Origin: Rotaria sordida
Lineage: Eukaryota > Rotifera > Eurotatoria > Philodinida > Philodinidae
Assembly: GCA_905250125.1 (NCBI GenBank)
Contig: CAJNOL010000158.1
Span: 1 to 64,000, forward strand
Length of the DNA: 64,000 nt
Direction: 5' to 3'
Shown here: one piece after another, positions 38,157 through 50,862 of the stretch
How the letters are laid out: each line of letters starts with the position of its first letter
Numbering within the stretch: position 1 is the stretch's first letter
Notes under the pieces: model-generated
The model's input: only the letters and a program-made list of their open reading frames with translations
Databases searched by the model: none
Told to the model about the DNA's origin: nothing
Made by a program: the position numbers and the translations under genes

Positions 38157-41100
38157 TCATTCTTTTTTTATTACTTTGAATGTCCATGTTCCTGTATAAA
38201 CATCATAATCAAGAAATTGTCCATGAAATTTTTTAGTCATATCACGTAAATAATTTCCATAATTCATTTCAATTAATCTATCAGGATCAGTTACTTCTTC
38301 GCCACTATTTGATATTGAACGATCAATTGGATAAACACCTAATAAAGATATTATTGCTTGACAATTTAATTCTTCACCTTCAGCTGGTTTATTATTATCA
38401 TCAGGATAAACAGTTATTTGTCTACGACCAATTTCAACTGTAACACAAAAAAAAAATGCAATACAAAAAAAAAAATATATATATATTTTTTAATTTCTAA
38501 TTTATTTACTTAATTGATTAAGATCAAGACCAGCTAAATTGATTTTTGAACCTTGAAATGTCACAGAACCATAATGTTCTCGTCCAACAGTAAATTCTTT
38601 AACTAAACATTGTCCTTTTTCATTAAAATAATTACGTAATTCATCAATTGTGGGTTTTGTATAATAATCATCATGTGTTAATTTAGGTAAACGAAAAGCA
38701 CGTTCTCGTTCAAATTTATTTTCATTAAAATTTATTTGTTTATCATTATTATTAATATTATCATCATCATCAGATATTTTTATATTTTCAATTTGTTGTT
38801 TTTTTGATGCTAAATATGCATCATAAGTTGAAAATTTCTTCCATCCAGATAAATTATCTGATGTTGATTTAACAATAAATGTATCAGAATAATTTTCTTC
38901 TTTTGTTAAAATTTCATTATTTACTCCTCCTCCTCCTCCTGTTCCACCACCTCCAAGTACAACTGAACGAATTTTATTCATATCAAGTATACGTGGTCGT
39001 TTAAGAACATTTGTTTTAGATATTTTATTAATTGATAATGATGGTCCATCATCCATCATTAATGAATTATCATCATCATCATCAAGAAATGAATCAGCTA
39101 ATTTACGTTTACCAAATAAAATCATTGATGTATTTGTTGTCGATGATGGTAATAAAACAGATGGTAATGTATGTGAATGATTTGGTAATGGATTAGCTAA
39201 TGTTGATGGTGGTGTTGATGTACTTGATGCAAGAACAGATGGTTTTGCAAGAAGAGGAGAAAATACATTGTTTAATGGATGACTATTGCTAGAATCAGGC
39301 ACAGTACGAATTCGAGCTCGATCAAGACCAATATTTGGCTAAATGAATAGAAAAATCTTAATTATTTAAAATTCTATACAATCGTTAATAGAAAAAGATA
39401 TAGTTGATTCTAAGATTTGAAGAGATTTTATGAGTTATATTATCTGATGATTCTTCTTGTTTACTTTTGGCTGCTTCGAACCGTTCAATATGAACAAAGG
39501 AAGAGCTCGATCGGCATCCGACAGTTGAAAATCTTTCCTCGTTAGATTCTGATATGCAAGAGAAATGAATGAGACAAAGCTAAAACAATCCTCATCATGT
39601 TGGATCACAAGAGTTCAGCTCTGAATGTTGTAGTATTGTTGTTCTTTAACAATAATGGATTTAAGAATCAAAATTATGTGTTTATAAGTTATGCTCTAAT
39701 GATAATCATAAAAAGGAGATTTTCAATTTCAATATTGATACTAGTATTGATTTATCAAATTGAAATCATGTTCAAAATATGAGAATTTATTAATGAAGAA
39801 AGTAATCCGTATAAATCTGGATTTTCGCCTTCATCTTTTAGGTATCAATAGGTTTCAATGAGACTAAGAAAATCCTAAAAGTATTAACTCTCCATTGCCG
39901 AGATCTAATTAACATTATAACAAAAACAATATTTTCTTTAATTTGTTTTTTACAAAATTACCATTTAAATATTATTCTCATAACTAGGAACTAAAAATAT
40001 GTTTTCATCATAGTCTTTGAATCATCCAACTATGAAATTTCAAAATTGCCATAGTAAAAAACCTAATCCCATCCAGGCACTTTTATCTATCAAAAAAATA
40101 CCTAATGATATACTAGCTAAATCAGATATGAAGAAAATCTAACTTATGGATCCTAATTAATTCATGTAGAAATGACAAAAACGTTACACCTTCCAATATC
40201 ATAAACAAAATATTAAACCAATTTTTCTTCATTATATAAAAACAAACTGAAAAAGAAGCAACTTTTGACACTGTTAAAAATTTCCCGAACATAAGTCTCT
40301 AAGTATTCATTTGCATACTATCTACATTGAATAAGATCGACAAAAGAGAAGTGTAATAATTTCGATATAAACGTAAGATAATAATTTAATAATACTATTT
40401 CAATCTTTAAGTGATAATCTAAGAATGATAATTTGTAAATAAAAAGAAAAATTTTAGTCTTTATAACATTAACTATATCCCGACAACGACAGATATTCTC
40501 TTTATAAATTTTGAATCGAACAAACTAAGTTTTTGTAGATTTTTATCAGTCAATTAAAAATTTATATGTTAAGATATATTAATAAAATGAAATAATATAA
40601 TTTATTAAGGACAAATAATGATTTTATTTTTGATCGATATAAAATCTATCTTTATTCTAGATTGAATAGAATCATAATAAAATATAATTATTACTTTTAT
40701 ATTTCGTGCAAGAAAGCCAAGTTCACTATTAAATGGTTGTATATTAAGCATTGTTTGAAATAATTGTAAATGAGTTCGTGTATCAACAGATGATTGTGTA
40801 TTTATTACATTTAATGTTGTTACTGGTTGATTTGATGTTGTAAATAATGTAGCTATAAGAAATCAAATTTTACTAGGAAATATTTTTCATTCTATATCAA
40901 ACAAAAAAAGCAATCATACGAGCAGCAGTTGTTGCTGTTGGAAAAAGACTAAATGATGGCGCTATTGATGTTGCTGTTGTTGGAGTAAATGAAAATGTAC
41001 TTGTTGTTGGTTTTGCTGTTGGAAAACCAAATGATGAACCAGCTGTTGTTGTATTAGCTGCTGGAAATAATGAAGTAGTATTACCTGAGAAAAAAAGAAT

Positions 41101-41818
41101 TCATTTGAAAAATACTAGAATCGTGTTTTTTTTTTCTGTTTCTTTATTAAAACTAAAATAATACCAAAACTAAAAGCTGGTATAGTTGTTGTGGTTGGTG
41201 CTTGACTAGTGCCTCCGAATGCAAATGGTGACGTTGATGTTATAGTTCCAGTTGTAGGTACTGTATTACCAAATGGAGCAGTCTGAAAAATAAAATTTTG
41301 ATATTAGCTTTTTCTTTTTTTTTTTAGTTAATAAGATTTATAAAAATTTACAGGATTTGATGTAGTTGTTGTCGATGCACCAAATGAAAATGGTGCTGGT
41401 GTCGTTGTGGTTGGAGCACCGAATGAAAATGGCTAAATAATATATAAAAATGATATTGTAGAAATGTTTTCTCTTTTTTTTTTGTCGACATACTAATGTT
41501 GATGCTGTGGATATAGCTGGCTTATTTCCAAATAAAGTTGCAGTTAATGGTGATGATGTTGTTGTCGTATTTGTACCAAAAATACTTGTATTTGTTGCAG
41601 CTATTTATTATTATTAAAAAAAATTATTATTTAACTAAAATTTTCTATTTTTTTTGTCAAAAATTTACGATTTGTTGTTGTTGGTCCACCAAATAGAGAT
41701 GTTGTAGATGATGCTGATGGAAATGGACTTGTAGTTGGTGATGGAAATTTTCGATTATCTAGATAATCTTCTAATCGAAGTTCCTGGACAAAAAAAAAAG
41801 AAGAATAAAAAACATTTA

Positions 41819-41855
<37 letters not shown>

Positions 41856-43456
41856 TAATTAACCTCCGTGGACTTCTTTTCATAGGTTGGCATAGCACAT
41901 AAATTGAAAATTTTTGTACGAATTTGTGTTTGAATACCATTTTTATTTATTTTATCTATACCAACAACAGCATCAAATCTATGTATTGTACCTGTCCCAG
42001 TTGATGGAATTTGAAGAGTTGTTGTCGGAGGAGTTGCTGCTCCTGAAAGACAAACATATGAAATATTCGATTTATTTTCAATTATAATATGTAGTCATTT
42101 AATGAATCACTTTCTATGACGGATTTTACTTTCTTAGTCGAACTTTTTTTTTCATGTGTTTGACATGCACAAATCTCAAGATGTGTTCATATTACATGAC
42201 TTTCTTTTCATAGACAAATATATGAATGTTTGCATGAGTTATATGTACATTTAAAGGAGCTCACATATGTTGAACTCATGAAAATCATACAAATAAGCAC
42301 ACTTGAAAATAATCAACTGGAATAAAATAATATAACAATTTTTCTGCTCAAGATGAAAGAATATTCCTTGCTATTGAATTTCCTTTTTTGATTTGCGCTC
42401 GTGATAGACTTTGTTATTTAAGTTATGATGGATCGAATCATTTTGAACGTAAAACCGAAGAGAAAAAAACGAAAGGAACGTATAACATATAATTAAAGTT
42501 AGTTTCACGCATGACAGATATCGTTTTCATAGTTGTGATGAATGATCAAATCCAATGGAGTATTATTATCGATAGCTTACGATGGAGGGCGGACTTTTGT
42601 TATTAATCCTTGCAACTCGTAATGTACTCCATAGAAGACTTCGTTTTTGATTACATTTACCCGTGCATGGATAAGAATGTTAAATGATGAAATAAGAAAT
42701 TCAAGTATCGGAGTTTGCCAAAAGCGCACAAGTCTTGTTTCAAGATTTATCCATATCATATAACTTTCTTACTCAAGATATTCAAGAACTTTATGAACAT
42801 GAAAAAACAAAGTTTGACTAGGGTTTTTTCGCGTTTTTCCTCAAATCTACCTTTTCATGAAAAAGACGTGCAGAAACACCCTCATTTCTCTGGTCTAGTA
42901 CGTTTGATAGAGTCGAAACTTTTGTCACATATACTATTCAATATTTGGGATAGGTAGTTGTTTTTATTTCAAAAAATATTGTTCTGTTGATTGTTAGTAG
43001 CACTTTACAAAAAAACATGCATTTTTTAGAGTACCTTTCAATATTTTGATCCTTTTATTTAAAGGACAAAAAATCACTTCAAACAGTGTCTAATACCTGT
43101 AAAACTTTTTTAGCTCGATCGAACATAGCATCTCAAAGAAAGGAAGGGACTATTGTAATTCCAGTATCTCATGAAAGACAGCATCCAAGATGACAACTTT
43201 TGCTCGATCTACTTGCTTTGAAAATTTCAAATTTTTCTGAAGAGTTGTCTTCTAGAAATCTATTTTTCTACACATCCTTAATTTTATTACCAAATAAACT
43301 TGTTGATGCAAATGGTGTTGATGTCAATGTATTAGGTTGTGTTATTGTTGTATTACCAAATAATGAACTAGTTGTTGTTCGATTTGGATTTACAGGTGTG
43401 AATGTTGCAAAAAGACTTGTATTACTCGGTGTTGATGTTGAACCAGAATTAAACAT
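38157..43456 (-). CDS. NUP98: Nucleoporin NUP98 without NUP96 (GLEBS, FG region, autoproteolytic domain)
   Basis: Ten exons: 43456-43291, 42042-41864, 41783-41669, 41600-41494, 41432-41352, 41282-41165, 41084-40920, 40852-40695, 39338-38510, 38437-38157, in phase, giving 732 residues. Residues about 60-127 form the GLEBS motif that binds RAE1: PSTGTGTI, then EKKSTEELRLEDYLDNRK. Around and after it are about ten FG motifs (SLFG, FSFG, FAFG types) in a Thr/Ser/Pro-rich sequence; GLFG is not seen. Residues from about 585 form the NUP98 autoproteolytic domain: PTIDELRNYFNEKGQCLVKE, FTVGREHYGS, DPDRLIEMNY, and the last strand TGTWTFKV. Vertebrate NUP98 continues with HF|S cleavage and NUP96; here the chain ends IKKE and stops. 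NUP98 forms the permeability barrier and docks RAE1 for mRNA export. An exon in the long introns 42043-43290 or 39339-40694 could be missed. Confidence 0.92.
41822..41851. repeat. (AT)n microsatellite in NUP98 intron 2
   Basis: Fifteen AT units lie between NUP98 exons 3 and 2. Confidence 0.95.
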
Positions 43457-44279
43457 GATGATTTTTTATGTTTAATTCTCTTTGACAGAAAAAGAAAATC
43501 TATAAACAAAAAGAAAAAAAAAGAATGTTTGAATTTAAATCATTTTATCATTTGTTAGTTGAAGTTTTTTGTTTTTTTTCTTTTGATTCAAGATAAAAGA
43601 AGAATGAACAAGAGATTATATAAATGTGTATACAGAACAGAAATAGATAATAAATGAATAAAGAAGATACAATAGATATACACGCACATAGACAAAACTA
43701 TTCTGATTTATAATTAATATATATATATATATATATATATATCTAATTCTAATACTCAATCTGATGTTACATAGGAAACACAAAACAAAAAAAAAAAGAA
43801 AGAAGTGAACATAAAGCTTTTTTTTTATTCGATTTTATGCTTGTCTTATTCTTTTACTGTTCATTTAAGATGACAAAAAAACATCAAAACATATATATTA
43901 TGTATATATATATATATATATAAATAGCAATAAACATGTACAAGAAGAAAAAATGCATTCGCTCATTCTGTACGTATAATGTCGAGGTATCTGACAGCCC
44001 TTTAAAGAGAAAACATTCATCTGTTTTAAATTTATCTTTCAATATTTCTGAACAATATTTGACTAGGGGAACGGGCTAGTTTATCAAATAGAACAGTAAA
44101 TAAACAAACAAACAAAAATTGAGCACACATACAATAATATATATTAAGTTATTTTTTTTTTTGTTTTTAGTCAACTGGTATACATAAATGAGCAGCATGT
44201 GTGTGTGTGTATGTGTATATATATATATGTAGGAAAAAAAAGAACGAAAGATACGAAAAAAAAAAGAGAAGATATTTTT
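43457..44279. other. Intergenic region NUP98 upstream / CIP4 downstream
   Basis: AT microsatellites occur near 43717-43742 and 43898-43922, and a compound TG/TA tract at about 44197-44230. The right part is the 3' flank of CIP4. No gene or RNA is recognised. Confidence 0.5.
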
Positions 44280-47200
44280 TCAAAAACGGCCGGAATCAAC
44301 TTGATGTGATGATGTGGTATGTTGTTGAGAATCAATACGAAGATACGATGATGGAACAAAACCACTTGAACCATCATGTTTTTGTATACGTGTCCATCCA
44401 TCACCTTGATCATCTTCTAATATATCGACATATTCACCAACATATATTGATGCTGCATTTACATATTGACAACCATTGATGCCATGACCTGAAAAGATCG
44501 AGAAAAAAAAAACATAGAATTTTATTGTAATTATTATTTCTCAGAAAAGAAATAAGGTCATTTTAATTATTGAGTAATTGAAGAAGACTTTATTGAACCA
44601 AAAAAAATAATTTAAAAGATTTTGTTTCAGTACTTGTCTATGAAAGTAAACAAACTACAGTCTATATCGAATGACAAACACTTAATAAGTAGAATAAATT
44701 TTTTTCTTCTATTATTTACTTTAAAAATCCTATCTTTGTGGTTTTTAGACCTATCCTTATAGCAACGTAGATAATGTTGTCCCTAGCAACATGTGGAGGA
44801 GGAAAGTCAACGTTCATTGATTACGTTTCCATAGCAATCGAGAATAATAAGTTTCTTAGCAATAGAAAAAAAGGTGCTGAACGACATTAGACTTAGATAA
44901 TTCTAGAAAGGATGATGAGTAGTGATGCATTGATTTGTCATAATCATCATATAATCAACATAAAGAAAAAGTAAACTGATCAACTGATAACCTTAAGATA
45001 TAACCAATATCAGTATTTCTGAGTTTATCAAGATAAGTAATAGTGTGTTGAGATCTGCTGTAGATATGTATAACAGACTTATTTGTCAGTTAAATGAATA
45101 GTTAGAATACTAATAATGATAAATTAATAACAACGAACGAATAGCAACAAGGCGAACAAAAGAAAAAAAATAGAACGTTAGTAGAAAAAGAAAAAATTTC
45201 TGTTATAGTTTGATAGATATTTTTCATTTTACATATTTTCTATTAGTATAATAAAGCTAACGAATATGTACGAATTTCACATTTTAGTCTCAAAGAAGTT
45301 GCATTGACAAACTTTTTCTTACCATTAAAATCATAGAGTGCATAAGCTTTAAGAATTGTTCCACCATTGAATTGTTGTTGACATTGACTATCCGTATTAT
45401 CAACAGAATGTAATTGTTCATCATCAATATCTTCATCTTCAAATGATCCATTATGTTCATCATTGTTTAAAGTATGTGTTGATAGTTTTGTTGTATCATT
45501 TTGATGTAATGTCATTGATGTTACTGATGGTAATCGATGATAATCATGTGAAGATGTTACATGTTCAGGAATGTCTGGTGGACTAAAATAAGAAATAAAT
45601 TATTTCATTAAATAACGAAAATTTTCTTTTTTCTTTTATATAAATAAGCAGAAGAAGTTGGCATGCTAGAATACGATTAATATAACCAACCTCAACGGTT
45701 GATAAATATGATATATGGGTTCCATAGCGTAATATACATTGTATTCAGAATTACTATAAGAAGAAGAAGAAGAGGAATGGAATTTTTGTTTTGTGAATCT
45801 TCATGCTTTTTGATTCTTTTTAAAGAGAATTTTGTGTTTAAGAAAATTTCTTTTTGCTACATAAGGTATAATATAATGTTTATTCGCTAACCAAACCGTG
45901 GTCGACCAACGTCGATTGATATTTATCAATCTATTATTATATTGCGGTGAATAATGATGACGAAAATAGAGGAAACTAATAAGGTTTATTTATGAGATAA
46001 AAGTAACATCACATAATAGTGAAAAAATGTCTAAGGAAAATCTTTCCTTTTTTTTTTGTTTCTATTTTTATTACCTTCGATTTTGTGCTGGTGTACCAGG
46101 TTGTGAATTATTATTATTATTATTACTTATTGATTGATCAGAACCATAATTTGTTCGTAAATGAGATGTTGAATCATATTCAGATAATGTTGGAGCTCGT
46201 GTTCGTTCGATTTCAGCTATGTACGACTGAAATGAAAAGAAGAAATTTTCGTCTATGAACAAGTTTTTATTTTTTTGATTACTTCAAATCGTTTTATTTC
46301 AGCTAACAATTTTTCAATATGATCATCAATTGAAATAATTTGTTGTGTAACATCTTGTTCATCACCAAATTTTGGATTTTCTTGAAAAACAAGTTTCATT
46401 TTTGTTAAACCTTCTCTATAAAAATACAACAAGAAATTTTTCATGAATACACAAAAATAAAATTTTTAATTATATATATATTTACTTGGCTTTTTGTTTT
46501 TTTTCTAATTCACTTTTACAATTTACAATTTGTTCTTGAAATTTTTTTAAACGTTGTGCTGGTGGTAATGTACCATATGGTGTATTGGTTGTTGTTACAT
46601 TTGAATTACCATTATTTGAAGGCTAGAAAAGAAAATATCAATGTCAAAAAAATAATAAGGAATTTATTTTTATATAGATTAATTAAAAATGTGATCTTTG
46701 CAAATTTAAGAAATCTTTCAGTCACATAAAGCACATTTTACTACAAAATACATTTAAGTGTGTTTCTTTCCTCTTTCCATGCTACAAACACAATTATAAA
46801 CTACATTGAAAACATGTTTTTTTCTCTACTTACCAATATTGTCTATAATAAAAATAAATAAATAGATAATATATATATTTTACAAGTCAATATAATAATA
46901 GATTCTTTTTTTATTTTTTATTAATGATTTTTCTTTACTTACTTTTCTATGTGATGAACTTCCAAATATTTTTCTAATTGTACTTGCTGTTCCACTACTT
47001 TTATTTCCTCCAGTTTTTCTTGAACCCATTGCTGGTGTTGTCATTAATGTTTGTGTACCATTTACATGACCACTAGCATTACCTACTGCATATATTGTTG
47101 CTACACCATTTTGACTACTATGATCACTACCCGAACTTCTTAATGTATTTGATCGTGCTAATTCTCCTGGAGTATATTGATGATTAAGTAATGTTATATT

Positions 47201-49459
47201 ATATATTTGTTGATCTTGTCCACTATTATTTCCATTTAATAATAATGATGGAAGATCACTAGCATTTAAATCAATCTAGATAATAATTGAAATAAATAAA
47301 TAATTGATTAATAATATAATTAAATTAATTATTTACTTCTTTTTCATCATCTGGTATTGTATAACCAGATTTATATTCTTCAATAACAACTTGTGCATCT
47401 GTATTAGCATTTAATTGTTCTGTTTGTTTAGTCATTTCATCTAAACATCGTTGTATACGTGGTAAAACTTCAGCATGTGATTGAATAAATTTAATATAAA
47501 CATCTTTAAGTTCATCAGAACGTTTACCATCTAATTGTTGTAAATCTGTTAAAATACTTGGTAATTGTCTTTCATAAAATAAACGTTGTGTATCATTAAA
47601 TAAAGATACATGAGAAGAATAATTTGTATGTGCATCATCACATATTTTTGATTTTGATGTCATTGTATCACGAGCTTTTTCTAATTGTGCACGAGATAAA
47701 TCTAGATCTTCATGAGCTTTTTCATAACTTTCTTTAGCACGACGTGCTGATTCATGACATTCTTCATATTTTCGTAAAGACTAAAAAACAAAATAAACTT
47801 TAAAGTCTATATACCGAAATATGTAACATCAAGATTACAAACGTAGTTTTGAACGTCCTTCTTTTTTTTCGTATGATAATTTTCAAAATTCACATAATGA
47901 AGAAAATAGCATTTAAATTTCATCTAGAGATGTGCAGAGTAAACTTTTTTCTTACCCTGAATCTGCCTAGAAGGGTAAAGTAATCCTGCACATTTTTATG
48001 TGATTGTTAGACTTCATTGTTTAGATAAATGCATAGTTGCCATTAACACTTTCTTCTTGAGTTATGTTCATTGTACTAAATTCTCAATCTATTGCAAGAT
48101 ATTACGAGAAAAACTGAATAAAGAAATTTTATCTAAAAATAGATTTTATAGTCTTTAATCGTATTCTGCAAGTTTCACCAATCAAAAATGGCTCTTCTAC
48201 CTCTAGATAACAGAGTTGTAACACTGCTGATTGCTTGGAAAAGGTTCGAACAAATCCTTTTTGTTCTTTGAGTAAACAATATCTTGAGGAGAAACTATCC
48301 GTTTTTGCTAAAACTTACAGAGTATTATTGATGATTATGAAATCTATTTCCGTGTAAATGTTTTTTTTTATTCAACTTTCCTTGTAATGTTTTGCAATAG
48401 ACTGAAAATTCATTAAAATAATCATAACTCAAGAACAAAGTTCTAATGGCAGCTATGCGTTCTATCTAAGCAATGAAGTCTAACAATCAGAAAAATGTAA
48501 GGTCGAACGGATGCTATCAGTTGAAAGAGTGGTATTGTTAGAATGAGATCAATTCTTTTGATTTTTTTCTCTCTATCAGAAATCAATCAATATTAACTCA
48601 AATCAACTTATTTCAAGTATAATCTAGGATAAGATTCTAAAACTTAATATCATTGTTAAAATAAAAAATTATTCTTTATTAAAATCTTTCATAAATTTTT
48701 GAATTATTGATTATTCATTTATAAATATATGAAGATTCAATCACTTGAGAATTTTTTTTTCTTTTGATTATTCATTTTGCATAAATACATATACACATTT
48801 TAGAGTGCTCTTATGTTTTATGATATTATTAACTAACAACATGACATTTATACAAGATTTGTCTCATTCAGATAAGTTTTGTTGATTTTTTTTTTTGTGA
48901 TTTATATGTATGACATACTTTTATCATTAATTCATGTTGTTTATCAAGTTGACGTTTTATTTTTGTATATTCATCTAAACATTTTTTTCGTTGTTCTCGA
49001 CATTCTTTTACTGTTATTTGTATTTGTTTTATTGAACGTTCACGAATATTTTCAGCTATTAATTCATGTTGTGAAGCTAAATCTTGTAATTCTTTTAATG
49101 TTGAACAAAATGCAATTGTATATGTATATCTATTTAATAAAAAAAAACAAAAAATTTCAATTATATATTCTCAAATTATTATTTAAAAATAAAACATACT
49201 TATTATAAAATTCTTCTTGTTCTTTTAATTTTGGTGTATAAGTTTTAGTTAATTTTTTTAATGCTTTAGCATATTCATCTTCAACTGTACAACGATCTTT
49301 AAGAAATGATTCATATTTTTCACAAAATTGTAAACTTTTCTCAGCATATTTAGCAACATTATCAAATTGATCCTAAAAAAATAAAAAGAAAAATAAATAA
49401 TTGAAAAAGAATATATAAATACATACCCAAAGTTCGGTACCCCAACTTCGATTCAGCAT
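44280..49459 (-). CDS. CIP4/TOCA family F-BAR, HR1 and SH3 adaptor
   Basis: Eleven exons: 49459-49427, 49372-49200, 49129-48919, 47780-47337, 47275-46943, 46842-46834 (9 nt), 46622-46486, 46415-46283, 46226-46075, 45582-45323, 44488-44280, in phase, giving 697 residues. It begins MLNRSWGTELWDQFDNV, the F-BAR start of CIP4, FNBP1 and FNBP1L. The F-BAR coiled coil runs to about residue 287 (DEYAKALKKLTK, LASQHELIAENI, HKSGY-like EEYKSGYTIPDDE). A Ser/Thr/Asn-rich linker follows, then an HR1 domain that binds CDC42 (about 402-490: LKKFQEQIVNCKSELEKKQK, EGLTKMKLVF). The SH3 domain is near 620-680: AYALYDFNG, then DDQGDGWTRI and GFVPSSYLRI. The family bends membranes and recruits N-WASP and dynamin. 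Which vertebrate paralogue is closest cannot be said. The 9-nt exon encodes TIL between linker and HR1. Confidence 0.93.
44828..45025 (+). repeat. Dispersed repeat, copy 2 (CIP4 intron)
   Basis: The segment beginning CCATAGCAATCGAGAATAAT and running through AGAAAGGATGATGAG and ATAATCAACATAAAG matches copy 1 at 18655-18870, with scattered differences. It lies antisense to CIP4 in the intron 44489-45322. Confidence 0.7.
46834..46842 (-). other. 9-nt microexon candidate in CIP4
   Basis: On the minus strand TTTTTATTATAG|ACAATATTG|GTAAGTAG gives a 9-nt, phase-0 exon (TIL) with near-consensus acceptor and donor in the intron between two phase-0 exons. Inclusion or skipping keeps the frame, so it could be regulated. 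It sits between F-BAR linker and HR1. Confidence 0.7.
47925..47998. repeat. Short palindromic MITE, TAGAGATGTGCAG end
   Basis: TAGAGATGTGCAGAGTAAAC..CTTACCCT on the left is mirrored by AGGGTAAAGTAATCCTGCACA on the right, forming an imperfect hairpin of about 74 bp in a CIP4 intron. The same 13-bp start recurs at 63833-63845 near the right edge, followed by related sequence, so this is a family. Confidence 0.6.
47994..48501. mobile_element. Foldback element in CIP4 intron 3
   Basis: The left arm (ACATTTTTATGTGATTGTTA, then GACTTCATTGTTTAGATAAA and onwards through TTCTTGAGTTATG) is the reverse complement, with scattered differences, of the right arm ending at about 48501. A central AT-rich loop of about 200-300 bp contains a further weak inverted segment (TGCAATAGACTGA against TCTCAATCTATTGCA). 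There is no coding capacity. It is one of four large inverted-repeat elements in the window. Confidence 0.7.
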
Positions 49460-50862
49460 TCTTTTATCTGTTTTGTATTTTTTTTTTGTTTCTAAATTTA
49501 TGTGAGATTCGCTTACACAATCATCTAAAAGAACAAAAAAACGAATATTAATATAACCTTGCTATATTCACCTGTGAATATTGTTCATCTCTATTGTTGA
49601 TAGTGTGAAAAGCCATGAACGAAAGAGAAAAGAGAGAAAAGAAAACGAATAATTGTTTATTACCTCCTATTAGTGACAATAGATCACGTAACATACTAAC
49701 CATAAATCGTTTGGCTCTCCTTATTACTATCGTGAAACTCATCAATCAATCAAAACAAGAAATGATTTTATTGCACGTTTATCATAATAAAAATTAGAGA
49801 AAGAGAAAAAATACTCTTAAATGATGAAAAATGTAAAGACTGAGCAATGTCAAGAACGAACGAAAGAAGAAAAAAAATGAGAGATATCGGTCAAGATGAA
49901 GGTTAAACAAGGTGATGACAAGGGACAGAGCGTGGGACGAAACGAGCAAATATAAGACGCCGGCGTCGCTCTACAATCGCGTTAAATAAACACTATTCGA
50001 TGAAGACAATAGGTAAAAAAAGAAGACGGACAATACGAGGTGATAAAACTTTGCACGTCATCAGACAGATGATTTAATGAATAGCTTAGTCTTTATCACA
50101 TAAAAACCAACAACAATAATAATAATAATATACATTTTTTTTTAATGTTAATGTACTAACTCAAACGAGGAAGAAAAACGAAACTACGAAAAAAACCCCC
50201 TACACTTGATTTTACTGCCAGCATTTTATCAAGGACATGAAAGCAGAATAGAATAGAGTAGACTAGAAATAAATGAAAAAAAGCGAAAGAATGTATGTCT
50301 AGCATCGTAATTCACATCATACGTGTTTTTTTTCATTTGACGAATGAGTGTATCTGTTTTTTTTTCTCCAGCAATATCAAATAGTTGCAATACACAAGGG
50401 AATACCATATCTTATAATTAAATTTTATTTAGAAAAAAAAAATCAATGAAGAAAAATAACAAGACAAATAAGTTCCTTGAATATAAAGGATATTTCGATT
50501 ATCTAAATAAATCGACTTTCAAGGAAAAAAAAGGAAACAACCACAAAAAAAGACGATGTTCGTTTGCTCTTTCTTTTCCGATTCAAGTTCAATCTAAAGA
50601 TGACTCATGCAATTTACATCTTATCGCCATTTTCATTGAACATTGGTCTTTGTAATTTCAAAAAAGAATATTATTTATTCTTAGAAAAAACAGAATAATT
50701 TATCAAAAAAGAAATACAAATATAAAGTTAATAGGAAAAAAAAACATCATTAAGTTTATAATAATATACACCGACCTCTATTGTAATGAATAAGAACACA
50801 TATATAACAATAAATAAGACGTATTATTTTGATTATTTATTTTAAGTAGAAAGAAAAAGAAT
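49460..50862. promoter_or_regulatory. Divergent upstream region CIP4 / PRPF18
   Basis: The region between divergent start codons is 1.4 kb. A GC-rich island with the palindrome GACGCCGGCGTC (near 49957-49968) and CGCTCTACAATCGCG stands out from the AT-rich background and may be a regulatory or CpG-containing core. No coding exon is recognised. Short frames at 49548-49797 and 50446-50655 lack domains. Confidence 0.45.

Noticed and set aside
42560-42760. Slightly GC-richer block with a 60-codon minus-strand frame in NUP98 intron 1
   Set aside because: No FG motifs, no GT-AG pair giving compatible phase with NUP98, and no family match.
48879-49208. 109-codon plus-strand open frame
   Set aside because: It lies antisense to the CIP4 F-BAR exons, is hydrophobic and low in complexity, and is a shadow of the real gene.
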